NCBI GenBank assembly: GCA_911728435.2
Contig: OU452208.1
Coordinates: 124,001 to 188,000, forward strand
Origin: Apoderus coryli
Lineage: Eukaryota > Arthropoda > Insecta > Coleoptera > Attelabidae
Length of the DNA stretch: 64,000 bases
Direction: 5' to 3'
A model generated the notes under the pieces. The model saw nothing but the letters and a program-made list of their open reading frames with translations. It ran no database searches and was not told where the DNA came from. The position numbers and the translations under genes are program-made. Positions 10,912 to 22,229 of this stretch are shown in pieces. The first letter of the stretch is position 1. Each line of letters starts with the position of its first letter.

Positions 10912-13707
10912 ATGAGAGGCTTGACTGTATCTTTTTTAAATGTAAGATCATTAACAATTAATTTTTTAGACGTTAAAGAGATGGTGTTGGATAAGAAGTA
11001 TGATATTGTTGGATTGTCAGAAACGTGGCTGCCTGATGATGATATGTCTGTGTCTGTAGTAAAGATACCTGGGTACAATTTTATAGGTAAAAGTCGCGGT
11101 GCGAGGGGAGGAGGTGTTGGAATGTATGTATCAACGGATTTGAGGTATGAGTGTTTACGCGTTCCTAATGTCGATTCATTAGAGCAGCTTTGGGTCAAAC
11201 TCAAATTAAACAAAAAACTGTATATTATCGGTTCTCTTTATAGACCGCCAAGCAAAAATCTTTTAGAATGTATCAATTCACTTGAAAATAATATATCATC
11301 TTTTATTTCTGAATGCGATAATATTGTGTGTGGTGGTGACATTAATGTAAATTTATTGGATATTGAAAATAGTAAAACGCGCATTTTCACAGAATTTTTT
11401 GAAAATTTTAATTTTAAACAACTAATTGATGTCCCAACTCGTGTTACTCCCCGCTCCTTTACGCTTATTGATGTAATACTTCTACTTGACGACTCTGATT
11501 TGTTATCATGTGGAACTGAAGATGTTGACATAGCTGATCACTCTCTTGTGTTTTGTAAATTTGGCGCTTGTTTGAGAGTTACTACCCCGCGCCAGGTTTC
11601 CTCTCGGAATTTGGCTGGGATTGATCGGGACTGTTTGCTGGAGCTTTTGCGCGATGCTCGTTTGGAGGACATATTTTATATACCTGATATTAATGATAAG
11701 TTGGCGGTATTTAATAATGTAATTTTATTTATTTTTGATGTTATTTGTCCAATTAAAAAACATGTTATCAAAAGGAAAAAGCAACCTTGGCTAACAGATA
11801 ATATTCAACTCATGATTCGTATGAAAAAGAGAGCATTACTAAAATATAAAACCTCAAATAGGCAAAGCCATTGGGATTCCTATAAACAAATGCGCAATAC
11901 AGTAAATAGCGCGATTAACGCCGAGAAGAGAGCTTATCTCCGGTACAGTATTGTTAATGAAAATCAGAGCGCTCTTTGGAAAAAGTTGCGAAGCCTAAGT
12001 GTGGCAACGGCAACTACGCCCAGTCAATTGCCACCTCATTTAAATGTTCCTGACGCTATAAACAATCACTTTTTAAGTCCTTCTCGGAATGTGCCGGTTC
12101 CGGATGCAAAAATTTTGGACTATTACAGCAATAACCTCAAATCAAATTTTGGCGAACTTTTTAATTTTACTACTATAACCGATGATGATGTTTTGAAGTA
12201 TTTAAGGAAGATCAAGTCAAGGAGTGCCGGGGTGGATGGCCTCGGGGTCGATATGATATTACTATGTTGTCCTGTAATAATAAAATATGTCACACATATT
12301 ATTAACTCTGTGTTGCTGGATCTTGATTTTCCTGATGCCTGGAAGATATCTCGAGTAATTGCACTGCAGAAAAACACAACTGTTGAAAGCTTTAATGATT
12401 TGAGGCCGATTAGTATTCTTCCAGTATTGTCGAAAATAGCCGAAAAAGCTATGAAGACTCAGATTTCTAGGCATGTTTTGGATTTTCAAATACTGCCGCC
12501 TATGCAGTCAGGTTTCCGTCAAAACCATAGCTGTACAACCGCTTTGTTGAATGTAATCGATAACGTTATATCTTCTTGTGATACTGGCAAATCGTCAGTA
12601 CTGATTTTACTGGATTACTCCAAAGCGTTTGATACTATTAGTCACAAGATACTATTGGCAGTTCTACATTACATCGGGTTCTCTCAAAATGCTGTAAAAC
12701 TCTGTAGCTTTCTAACAAATAGAAGGCAGTTTGTGGAAACTGATTGTGGTAGATCTGAAGAGGGCAAAGTTCTATGTGGCGTGCCACAGGGTTCTATTTT
12801 ATCACCTATTTTGTTTTCAATCTATACATGTAATATTGTTAACTGCCTACAAACATGCAAATACCAATTATACGCGGACGATACACAGATATATTGCTCG
12901 TTCCTACTCGAGGAGTCCGGTCTTTACAACAATTTAATTAATAAGGAATTGGAGAGGTTGGCTGCACAGTCTGAGATACATAATTTGAAGATTAATCCAC
13001 TTAAATCAATGTACCTAGTATTCGGAAAAAACAGGAATGGGTTGCAAAATCTAATTAATATAAACATAGCTGGAACCTTAATTTCTTCTAGGGATGAAGC
13101 AAAAAATTTAGGTGTAGTTTTGAGTTCAGACTTGCGATTTAAAGAACACGTCAATTTGTGTATAAAACGAGCTTACATAAACTTAAAGTTGCTGTATCAC
13201 AGTAGACATTTCTTGAACCGACAAATGAAAATTAAGCTGTGTGATACATTAGTTTTGAGTCACTTTAATTACGCTGATGCTCTGTACGGTCCCTGTATAA
13301 ACAAAATGACCAGTGAACGTATACAAAGAGTTCAAAAAGCTTGTTTACGTTTTATATATGGCATCAGAAAATTCGAGCCCGTATCCTATAAGCTGAGGGA
13401 CACAAAGTGGTTAAATATGGAGAAAAGAAGGAAGCTTCATATGATGACTCTGTTTCACAAGATAATATTTTATAAATCACCCCCATATTTATACAACAAG
13501 ATACGTTTCAGGGAGGATGTTCATTCTGTGAATTTAAGATTTCGTGGACTTATATCTCCTCCACCTCACCGCACCTCACTCTTTGAAAGGTCATTTTCAT
13601 ACCAGGTTTACAGAATGTACAACAGCCTTCCAACAGAGTTTAAATGTTTGAAACCAGGTACATTTGCTGTGAGAGTCAGGCGGTTTCTTCTTGACCAGTC
13701 CCGCTGA
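10816..13707 (+). CDS. ORF2: APE-type endonuclease / reverse transcriptase
   Basis: This is the enzyme of target-primed reverse transcription: it nicks the target and copies element RNA there. The open frame codes for 963 residues, but residues 1-32 are hydrophobic and domain homology begins right after Met33 (10912, MRGLTVSFLNVRSL), the more likely start. Endonuclease motifs are all present: N42, SETW with E69, YRPP at 142-145, GGDIN with D175 and N177, TLID, and D241-H242. The RT contains RPIS, QSGFR, DYSKAFD with D600, GVPQGS at 655-660 and catalytic YADD at 686-689. A C-terminal tail with YNSLP follows, typical of CR1-group ORF2. There is no RNase H domain. The frame has no stop or frameshift over 2.9 kb, so the copy is young or was recently functional. 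Opposite-strand open frames inside it are shadows. Confidence 0.95.
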   Translation: MLTCVVYYFFYYLLLLINTCISCCVLHRVWIAMRGLTVSFLNVRSLTINFLDVKEMVLDKKYDIVGLSETWLPDDDMSVSVVKIPGYNFIGKSRGARGGGVGMYVSTDLRYECLRVPNVDSLEQLWVKLKLNKKLYIIGSLYRPPSKNLLECINSLENNISSFISECDNIVCGGDINVNLLDIENSKTRIFTEFFENFNFKQLIDVPTRVTPRSFTLIDVILLLDDSDLLSCGTEDVDIADHSLVFCKFGACLRVTTPRQVSSRNLAGIDRDCLLELLRDARLEDIFYIPDINDKLAVFNNVILFIFDVICPIKKHVIKRKKQPWLTDNIQLMIRMKKRALLKYKTSNRQSHWDSYKQMRNTVNSAINAEKRAYLRYSIVNENQSALWKKLRSLSVATATTPSQLPPHLNVPDAINNHFLSPSRNVPVPDAKILDYYSNNLKSNFGELFNFTTITDDDVLKYLRKIKSRSAGVDGLGVDMILLCCPVIIKYVTHIINSVLLDLDFPDAWKISRVIALQKNTTVESFNDLRPISILPVLSKIAEKAMKTQISRHVLDFQILPPMQSGFRQNHSCTTALLNVIDNVISSCDTGKSSVLILLDYSKAFDTISHKILLAVLHYIGFSQNAVKLCSFLTNRRQFVETDCGRSEEGKVLCGVPQGSILSPILFSIYTCNIVNCLQTCKYQLYADDTQIYCSFLLEESGLYNNLINKELERLAAQSEIHNLKINPLKSMYLVFGKNRNGLQNLININIAGTLISSRDEAKNLGVVLSSDLRFKEHVNLCIKRAYINLKLLYHSRHFLNRQMKIKLCDTLVLSHFNYADALYGPCINKMTSERIQRVQKACLRFIYGIRKFEPVSYKLRDTKWLNMEKRRKLHMMTLFHKIIFYKSPPYLYNKIRFREDVHSVNLRFRGLISPPPHRTSLFERSFSYQVYRMYNSLPTEFKCLKPGTFAVRVRRFLLDQSR

Positions 13708-13813
13708 ATCTGCAGTTTGTTTTTTTTTTTTTTTTTTTTCATCTTTGTTCCGTCTGCGTCTTGGCGTGTCCACGCTCTGCAGCGCATATATGCATTATTT
13801 CTAGGTTATGATT
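13708..13813 (+). other. 3' UTR of the non-LTR element, proximal part, with a T20 run
   Basis: After the ORF2 TGA comes an uninterrupted run of 20 T (13720-13739), then a more G+C-balanced stretch with CTGCAG both before and after the run. This is continuous with the 3' UTR that resumes after the nested insertion. Confidence 0.6.
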
Positions 13814-13839
13814 TATAATAATAATAATAATCTTTATTG

Positions 13840-14269
13840 CCCAACAGTCTCCCATTTACAGAGCAATTACAAACAGATATTTATATTTAATTAAACATAC
13901 TTAGTAACTAATAGTAAACAATGCCAAGAATATCCAAATATTTAAATAAACAAAAAATTGTAAGGAATTAATTTGAAATGATTAAGGATAGCACTAAAAT
14001 TATGAGGAAAAAAAAAATAACAAAAGTGTACATATAAAAAAAAAAAAAAAAGGAAAATAAACTAAAAATTAAGATACCCAATTAACACTTCTAACTGCTT
14101 AAATAATTTAATTAAAGTAATGTTAAAATTAATTATTGCAGAAATATCAGGTTGTTGTTGGAATATAAATCATATATATATTATATATATAAGAAATGAA
14201 AAAAAAAAAAAAGAGAAAGAAACAAAAATAAAAAAATAAAATAAATAATTGACCATCGCAATCACCAAG
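13840..14269 (-). other. 3' UTR of the nested element, with A runs and an AT palindrome
   Basis: No coding frame is visible here. The stretch holds several A runs on the plus strand (for example 14036-14051) and an alternating AT palindrome, CATATATATATTATATATAT, around 14171-14190. It fits the 3' UTR of the antisense element. No other gene or RNA is seen. Confidence 0.6.
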
Positions 14270-14560
14270 TTAAAAACGCTGCGCAGGTACAACATCCCTT
14301 GATGTCCTTAGACAATTTAGAGAACAGTTAAATATGTCACAAAAATCGCATATACGGTTATAGTTCTTGCACATGATTTCAATAGGCGATCTAGATAAAA
14401 CATTGGTTCTTGCGCGGGCCAATCGAAATGTCAAGCAATGTCGACTTGAGATTCTAGAGACTTGAGATTTATGAAGAATATTGAATGGTGTAGGTATATT
14501 GTTAAGGTATGTGTTAGTGTAAGCTAGGAATAAGCACTTGAATGTACTCTCGATTATATT
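14270..14560 (-). pseudogene. Partial ORF2 C-terminus of the nested non-LTR fragment
   Basis: An open minus-strand frame of roughly 95 codons runs into the truncated edge without a start codon, so it is a remnant. Readable segments include FLAYTNTYLNNIPTPFN, SRHCLTFRLARARTNVL, SPIEIMCKNYNRI and CDIFNCSLN, ending PAQRF before TAA. The order of an R-T-x-V-x-x-x-SP segment, then a YN segment, then a DIF-x-x-SL segment is the usual C-terminal pattern of insect non-LTR ORF2 proteins. It differs from the tail of the surrounding ORF2, so this is another family rather than an inverted copy of the host element. Confidence 0.75.
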
Positions 14561-14565
14561 TTTTT

Positions 14566-14719
14566 ACGTTTGATTCTCGGGGTTGCAACTAATAACACCG
14601 TCGGGTGATTGCAATCCCTTTGTTATCCAGTACAAATGTCCAAAATTTATACATTATAATTAGTGTACTATGTAATATGTATTGGGTGCAATAAAGAATT
14701 TATTATTATTATTATTATT
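14566..14719 (+). other. 3' UTR (distal part) and (TTA)n tail of the non-LTR element
   Basis: The host element's 3' UTR resumes after the nested fragment and ends GGGTGCAATAAAGAATT plus TTA repeats. AATAAA lies at 14690-14695 and the TTA microsatellite at 14699-14719, directly followed by the satellite AAATGGCTCCC. Confidence 0.75.
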
Positions 14720-17700
14720 AAATGGCTCCCAAAAAGCTGTTTTCTCACTTAGAATTTAAAAGACTCTTTTATTAGTCAAAAGAATTTAGATTAAGCATAA
14801 AAAAGCAAATTAGAACGAATTAGAGCGTTTTGTTACTAAAATATTGTTATTTAGAATTAAACTTTTCAAATGGCTCCCAAAAAGCTGTTTTCTCACTTAG
14901 AATTTAAAAGTAAATTTTATTAGTGAAACTAAGTTAGATTAAGCGTAAATAAGCAATTTAGAACGAATTAGAGCGTTTTATTACTAAAATTTTGTTATTT
15001 AGAATTAAACGTTTCAAATGGCTCCCAAAAAGCTGTTTTCTCACTTAGAAATTAAAAGTAAATTTTATTAGTCTAAAGAAATTAGATTAAGCATAAAAAA
15101 GCAAATTAGAACGAATTAGCGCGTTTTCTTACTAAAATTTTGTTATTTAGAATTAAACGTTCAAATGGCTCCCAAAAAGCTGTTTTCTCACTTAGAAATT
15201 AGAAGTAAATTTTATTAGTCAAAAGAAATTAGATTAAGCATAAAAAACCAAATTAGAACGATTTAGCGCGTGTTGTTACTAAAATTTTGTTATTTAGAAT
15301 TAAACGTTCAAATGGCTCCCAAAAAGCTGTTTTCTCACTTAGAATTTAAAAGTAACTTTTATTAGTCAAAAGAATTTAGATTAAGCATAAAAAAGCAAAT
15401 TAGAACGAATTAGAGCGTTTTGTTACTAAAATATTGTTATTTAGAATTAAACGTTCAAATGGCTCCCAAAAAGCTGTTTTCTCACTTAGAAATTAGAAGT
15501 AAATTTTATTAGTCTAAAGAAATTAGATTAAGCATAAAAAACCAAATTAGAACGATTTAGCGCGTGTTGTTACTAAAATTTTGTTATTTAGAATTAAACG
15601 TTCAAATGGCTCCCAAAAAGCTGTTTTCTCACTTAGAAATTATAAGTAAATTTTATTAGTCAAAAGAAATTAGATTAAGCATAAAAAACCAAATTAGAAC
15701 GATTTAGCGCGTGTTGTTACTAAAATTTTGTTATTTAGAATTAAACGTTCAAATGGCTCCCAAAAAGCTGTTTTCTCACTTAGAATTTAAAAGTAACTTT
15801 TATTAGTCAAAAGAATTTAGATTAAGCATAAAAAAGCAAATTAGAACGAATTAGAGCGTTTTGTTACTAAAATATTGTTATTTAGAATTAAACTTTTCAA
15901 ATGGCTCCCAAAAAGCTGTTTTCTCACTTAGAATTTAAAAGTAAATTTTATTAGTGAAACTAAGTTAGATTAAGCGTAAATAAGCAATTTAGAACGAATT
16001 AGAGCGTTTTGTTACTAAAATTTTGTTATTTAGAATTAAACGTTTCAAATGGCTCCCAAAAATCTGTTTTCTCACTTAGAAATTAAAAGTAAATTTTATT
16101 AGTCTAAAGAAATTAGATTAAGCATAAAAAAGCAAATTAGAACGATTTAGCGCGTTTTGTTACTAAAATTTTGTTATTTAGAATTAAACGTTCAAATGGC
16201 TCCCAAAAAGCTGTTTTCTCACTTAGAAATTAGAAGTAAATTTTATTAGTCAAAAGAAATTAGATTAAGCATAAAAAACCAAATTAGAACGATTTAGCGC
16301 GTGTTGTTACTAAAATTTTGTTATTTAGAATTAAACGTTCAAATGGCTCCCAAAAAGCTGTTTTCTCACTTAGAATTTAAAAGTAACTTTTATTAGTCAA
16401 AAGAATTTAGATTAAGCATAAAAAAGCAAATTAGAACGAATTAGAGCGTTTTGTTACTAAAATATTGTTATTTAGAATTAAACTTTTCAAATGGCTCCCA
16501 AAAAGCTGTTTTCTCACTTAGAATTTAAAAGTAAATTTTATTAGTGAAACTAAGTTAGATTAAGCGTAAATAAGCAATTTAGAACGAATTAGAGCGTTTT
16601 GTTACTAAAATTTTGTTATTTAGAATTAAACGTTTCAAATGGCTCCCAAAAAGCTGTTTTCTCACTTAGAAATTAAAAGTAAATTTTATTAGTCTAAAGA
16701 AATTAGATTAAGCATAAAAAAGCAAATTAGAACGATTTAGCGCGTTTTGTTACTAAAATTTTGTTATTTAGAATTAAACGTTCAAATGGCTCCCAAAAAG
16801 CTGTTTTCTCACTTAGAAATTAGAAGTAAATTTTATTAGTCAAAAGAAATTAGATTAAGCATAAAAAACCAAATTAGAACGATTTAGCGCGTGTTGTTAC
16901 TAAAATTTTGTTATTTAGAATTAAACGTTCAAATGGCTCCCAAAAAGCTGTTTTCTCACTTAGAATTTAAAAGTAACTTTTATTAGTCAAAACAATTTAG
17001 ATTAAGCATAAAAAAGCAAATTAGAACGAATTAGAGCGTTTTGTTACTAAAATATTGTTATTTAGAATTAAACTTTTCAAATGGCTCCCAAAAAGCTGTT
17101 TTCTCACTTAGAATTTAAAAGTAAATTTTATTAGTGAAACTAAGTTAGATTAAGCGTAAATAAGCAATTTAGAACGAATTAGAGCGTTTTGTTACTAAAA
17201 TTTTGTTATTTAGAATTAAACGTTTCAAATGGCTCCCAAAAAGCTGTTTTCTCACTTAGAATTTAAAAGTAACTTTTATTAGTCAAAAGAATTTAGATTA
17301 AGCATAAAAAAGCAAATTAGAACGATCTAGAGCGTTTTGTAACTAAAATATTGTTATTTAGAATTGAACTTTTCAAATGGCTCCCAAAAAGCTGTTTTCT
17401 CACTTAGAATTTAAAAGTAAATTTTATTAGTGAAACTAAGTTAGATTAAGCGTAAATAAGCAATTTAGAACGAATTAGAGCGTTTTGTTACTAAAATTTT
17501 GTTATTTAGAATTAAACGTTTCAAATGGCTCCCAAAAAGCTGTTTTCTCACTTAGAAATTAAAAGTAAATTTTATTAGTCAAAAGGAATTAGATTAAGCA
17601 TAAAAAACCAAATTAGAACGATTTAGCGCGTGTTGTTACTAAAATTTTGTTATTTAGAATTAAACGTTCAAATGGCTCCCAAAAAGCTGTTTTCTCACTT

Positions 17701-20459
17701 AGAATTTAAAAGTAACTTTTATTAGTCAAAAGAATTTAGACTAAGCATAAAAAAGCAAATTAGAACGAATTAGAGCGTTTTGTTACTAAAATATTCTTAT
17801 TTAGATTTAAACTTTTCAAATGGCTCCCAAAAAGCTGTTTTCTCACTTAGAATTTAAAAGTAAATTTTATTAGTCTAAAGAAATTAGATTAAGCATAAAA
17901 AAGCAAATTAGAACGATTTAGCGCGTTTTGTTACTAAAATTTTGTTATTTAGAATTAAACGTTCAAATGGCTCCCAAAAAGCTGTTTTCTCACTTAGAAT
18001 TTAAAAGACTCTTTTATTAGTCAAAAGAATTTAGATTAAGCATAAAAAAGCAAATTAGAACGAATTAGAGCGTTTTGTTACTAAAATATTGTTATTTAGA
18101 ATTAAACGTTCAAATGGCTCCCAAAAAGCTGTTTTCTCACTTAGAAATTAGAAGTAAATTTTATTAGTCAAAAGAAATTAGATTAAGCATAAAAAACCAA
18201 ATTAGAACGATTTAGCGCGTGTTGTTACTAAAATTTTGTTATTTAGAATTAAACGTTCAAATGGCTCCCAAAAAGCTGTTTTCTCACTTAGAATTTAAAA
18301 GTAACTTTTATTAGTCAAAAGAATTTAGATTAAGCATAAAAAAGCAAATTAGAACGAATTAGAGCGTTTTGTTACTAAAATATTGTTATTTAGAATTAAA
18401 CGTTCAAATGGCTCCCAAAAAGCTGTTTTCTCACTTAGAAATTAGAAGTAAATTTTATTAGTCTAAAGAAATTAGATTAAGCATAAAAAACCAAATTAGA
18501 ACGATTTAGCGCGTGTTGTTACTAAAATTTTGTTATTTAGAATTAAACGTTCAAATGGCTCCCAAAAAGCTGTTTTCTCACTTAGAAATTATAAGTAAAT
18601 TTTATTAGTCAAAAGAAATTAGATTAAGCATAAAAAACCAAATTAGAACGATTTAGCGCGTGTTGTTACTAAAATTTTGTTATTTAGAATTAAACGTTCA
18701 AATGGCTCCCAAAAAGCTGTTTTCTCACTTAGAATTTAAAAGTAACTTTTATTAGTCAAAAGAATTTAGATTAAGCATAAAAAAGCAAATTAGAACGAAT
18801 TAGAGCGTTTTGTTACTAAAATATTGTTATTTAGAATTAAACTTTTCAAATGGCTCCCAAAAAGCTGTTTTCTCACTTAGAATTTAAAAGTAAATTTTAT
18901 TAGTGAAACTAAGTTAGATTAAGCGTAAATAAGCAATTTAGAACGAATTAGAGCGTTTTGTTACTAAAATTTTGTTATTTAGAATTAAACGTTTCAAATG
19001 GCTCCCAAAAAGCTGTTTTCTCACTTAGAAATTAAAAGTAAATTTTATTAGTCTAAAGAAATTAGATTAAGCATAAAAAAGCAAATTAGAACGATTTAGC
19101 GCGTTTTGTTACTAAAATTTTGTTATTTAGAATTAAACGTTCAAATGGCTCCCAAAAAGCTGTTTTCTCACTTAGAAATTAGAAGTAAATTTTATTAGTC
19201 AAAAGAAATTAGATTAAGCATAAAAAACCAAATTAGAACGATTTAGCGCGTGTTGTTACTAAAATTTTGTTATTTAGAATTAAACGTTCAAATGGCTCCC
19301 AAAAAGCTGTTTTCTCACTTAGAATTTAAAAGTAACTTTTATTAGTCAAAAGAATTTAGATTAAGCATAAAAAAGCAAATTAGAACGAATTAGAGCGTTT
19401 TGTTACTAAAATATTGTTATTTAGAATTAAACTTTTCAAATGGCTCCCAAAAAGCTGTTTTCTCACTTAGAATTTAAAAGTAAATTTTATTAGTGAAACT
19501 AAGTTAGATTAAGCGTAAATAAGCAATTTAGAACGAATTAGAGCGTTTTGTTACTAAAATTTTGTTATTTAGAATTAAACGTTTCAAATGGCTCCCAAAA
19601 AGCTGTTTTCTCACTTAGAAATTAAAAGTAAATTTTATTAGTCTAAAGAAATTAGATTAAGCATAAAAAAGCAAATTAGAACGATTTAGCGCGTTTTGTT
19701 ACTAAAATTTTGTTATTTAGAATTAAACGTTCAAATGGCTCCCAAAAAGCTGTTTTCTCACTTAGAAATTAGAAGTAAATTTTATTAGTCAAAAGAAATT
19801 AGATTAAGCATAAAAAACCAAATTAGAACGATTTAGCGCGTGTTGTTACTAAAATTTTGTTATTTAGAATTAAACGTTCAAATGGCTCCCAAAAAGCTGT
19901 TTTCTCACTTAGAATTTAAAAGTAACTTTTATTAGTCAACAGAATTTAGATTAAGCATAAAAAAGCAAATTAGAACGAATTAGAGCGTTTTGTTACTAAA
20001 ATATTGTTATTTAGAATTAAACTTTTCAAATGGCTCCCAAAAAGCTGTTTTCTCACTTAGAATTTAAAAGTAAATTTTATTAGTGAAACTAAGTTAGATT
20101 AAGCGTAAATAAGCAATTTAGAACGAATTAGAGCGTTTTGTTACTAAAATTTTGTTATTTAGAATTAAACGTTCAAATGGCTCCCAAAAAGCTGTTTTCT
20201 CACTTAGAATTTAAAAGACTCTTTTATTAGTCAAAAGAAATTAGATTAAGCATAAAAAAGCAAATTAGAACGATTTAGCGCGTTTTGTTACTAAAATTTT
20301 GTTATTTAGAATTAAACGTTCAAATGGCTCCCAAAAAGCTGTTTTCTCACTTAGAAATTAAAAGTAAATTTTATTAGTCTAAAGAAATTAGATTAAGCAT
20401 AAAAAAGCAAATTAGAACGATTTAGCGCGTTTTGTTACTAAAATTTTGTTATTTAGAAT

Positions 20460-21370
20460 TAAACGTTCAAATGGCTCCCAAAAAGCTGTTTTCTCACATA
20501 GAATTTAAAAGACTCTTTTATTAGTCAAAAGAATTTAGATTAAGCATAAAAAAGCAAATTAGAACGAATTAGAGCGTTTTGTTACTAAAATATTGTTATT
20601 TAGAATTAAACTTTTCAAATGGCTCCCAAAAAGCTACTTCTCACTTAGAATTTAAAAGTAAATTTTATTAGTGAAACTAAGTTAGATTAAGCGTAAATAA
20701 GCAATTTAGAACGAATTAGAGCGTTTTGTTACTAAAATTTTGTTATTTAGAATTAAACGTTTCAAATGGCTCCCAAAAAGCTGTTTTCTCACTTAGAAAT
20801 TAAAAGTAAATTTTATTAGTCTAAAGAAATTAGATTAAGCATAAAAAAGCAAATTAGAACGATTTAGCGCGTTTTGTTACTAAAATTTTGTTATTTAGAA
20901 TTAAACGTTCAAATGGCTCCCAAAAAGCTGTTTTCTCACTTAGAAATTAGAAGTAAATTTTATTAGTCAAATGAAATTAGATTAAGCATAAAAAACCAAA
21001 TTAGAACGATTTAGCGCGTGTTGTTACTAAAATTTTGTTATTTAGAATTAAACGTTCAAATGGCTCCCAAAAAGCTGTTTTCTCACTTAGAATTTAAAAG
21101 TAACTTTTATTAGCCAAAAGAATTTAGATTAAGCATAACAAAGCAAATTAGAACGAATTAGAGCGTTTTGTTACTAAAATATTGTTATTTAGAATTAAAC
21201 TTTTCAATAGCTCCCAAAAAGCTGTTTTCTCACTTAGAATTTAAAAGTAAATTTTATTAGTGAAACTAAGTTAGATTAAGCGTAAATAAGCAATTTAGAA
21301 CGAATTAGAGCGTTTTGTTACTAAAATTTTGTTATTTAGAATTAAACGTTTCAAATGACTCCCAAAAAGC
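20460..21370 (+). repeat. Six-monomer block duplicated about 10.9 kb downstream (copy 1)
   Basis: Rare changes here reappear downstream at one constant offset. AAGCTACTTCTCAC (two bases lost from AAGCTGTTTTCTCAC and one changed) has its CTAC at 20634 and 31552; GCATAACAAAG has its CATAAC at 21134 and 32052. Both differ by 10918 bp. GTCAAATGAAATT near 20968/31888 and CATAGAATTTAAAAGACTC also occur in both. The copies have since diverged slightly, including a short deletion near 32269. Confidence 0.85.
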
Positions 21371-22229
21371 TGTTTTCTCACTTAGAAATTAAAAGTAAAT
21401 TTTATTAGTCTAAAGAAATTAGATTAAGCATAAAAAAGCAAATTAGAACGATTTAGCGCGTTTTGTTACTAAAATTTTGTTATTTAGAATTAAACGTTCA
21501 AATGGCTCCCAAAAAGCTGTTTTCTCACTTAGAAATTAGAAGTAAATTTTATTAGTCAAAAGAAATTAGATTAAGCATAAAAAACCAAATTAGAACGATT
21601 TAGCGCGTGTTGTTACTAAAATTTTGTTATTTAGAATTAAACGTTCAAATGGCTCCCAAAAAGCTGTTTTCTCACTTAGAATTTAAAAGTAACTTTTATT
21701 AGTCAAAAGAATTTAGATTAAGCATAAAAAAGCAAATTAGAACGAATTAGAGCGTTTTGTTACTAAAATATTGTTATTTAGAATTAAACTTTTCAAATGG
21801 CTCCCAAAAAGCTGTTTTCTCACTTAGAATTTAAAAGTAAATTTTATTAGTGAAACTAAGTTAGATTAAGCGTAAATAAGCAATTTAGAACGAATTAGAG
21901 CGTTTTGTTACTAAAATTTTGTTATTTAGAATTAAACGTTTCAAATGGCTCCCAAAAAGCTGTTTTCTCACTTAGAAATTAAAAGTAAATTTTATTAGTC
22001 TAAAGAAATTAGATTAAGCATAAAAAAGCAAATTAGAACGATTTAGCGCGTTTTGTTACTAAAATTTTGTTATTTAGAATTAAACGTTCAAATGGCTCCC
22101 AAAAAGCTGTTTTCTCACTTAGAAATTAGAAGTAAATTTTATTAGTCAAAAGAAATTAGATTAAGCATAAAAAACCAAATTAGAACGATTTAGCGCGTGT
22201 TGTTACTAAAATTTTGTTATTTAGAATTA

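Larger units (their letters stand above)
13814..14565 (-). mobile_element. Nested, 5'-truncated antisense non-LTR retrotransposon fragment
   Basis: Read on the minus strand, this segment is the 3' end of a second non-LTR element: the C-terminal end of an ORF2 (stop at 14270-14272), about 440 bp of A/T-rich 3' UTR, AATAAA (complement of 13833-13838), and a terminal (TTA)n tract (13814-13831). It splits the 3' UTR of the host element, which resumes near 14566 at ACGTTTGATTCTCGG. The 5' end is truncated near a T run, as is common in target-primed insertions. Its terminus, GGGCAATAAAGA then TTA repeats, is nearly the same as that of the host element (GGGTGCAATAAAGA then TTA repeats). The exact 5' boundary and any target duplication are unclear. 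Confidence 0.8.
9719..14719 (+). mobile_element. Non-LTR retrotransposon (CR1-group-like), near full length, inserted in the satellite
   Basis: This 5.0-kb element interrupts one monomer and holds a 5' UTR, ORF1, an endonuclease/reverse transcriptase ORF2, and a 3' UTR with AATAAA (14690-14695) and a terminal (TTA)n tract (14699-14719). There are no LTRs. The RT segments around QSGFR, SKAFD, GVPQGS and YADD, the absence of RNase H, and the SLP-containing C-terminal tail resemble CR1/Daphne/Crack/Kiri-type elements more than Jockey, which usually ends in poly(A). The I clade also ends in TAA-type repeats but normally carries RNase H. Clade assignment is therefore tentative. Both ORFs are open, so the coding capacity is intact, but the 3' UTR is interrupted by a nested fragment of another element. 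Confidence 0.9.

Noticed and set aside
10848..13154. Several opposite-strand or alternative-frame open frames within ORF2
   Set aside because: They overlap an intact EN-RT gene with all its motifs and show no family features, so they are shadows.
9719..14719. Assignment of the non-LTR element to the I or Jockey clade
   Set aside because: The TAA-type tail fits I elements but ORF2 has no RNase H; Jockey elements end in poly(A) and their RT motifs look different. CR1-group is preferred but not certain.
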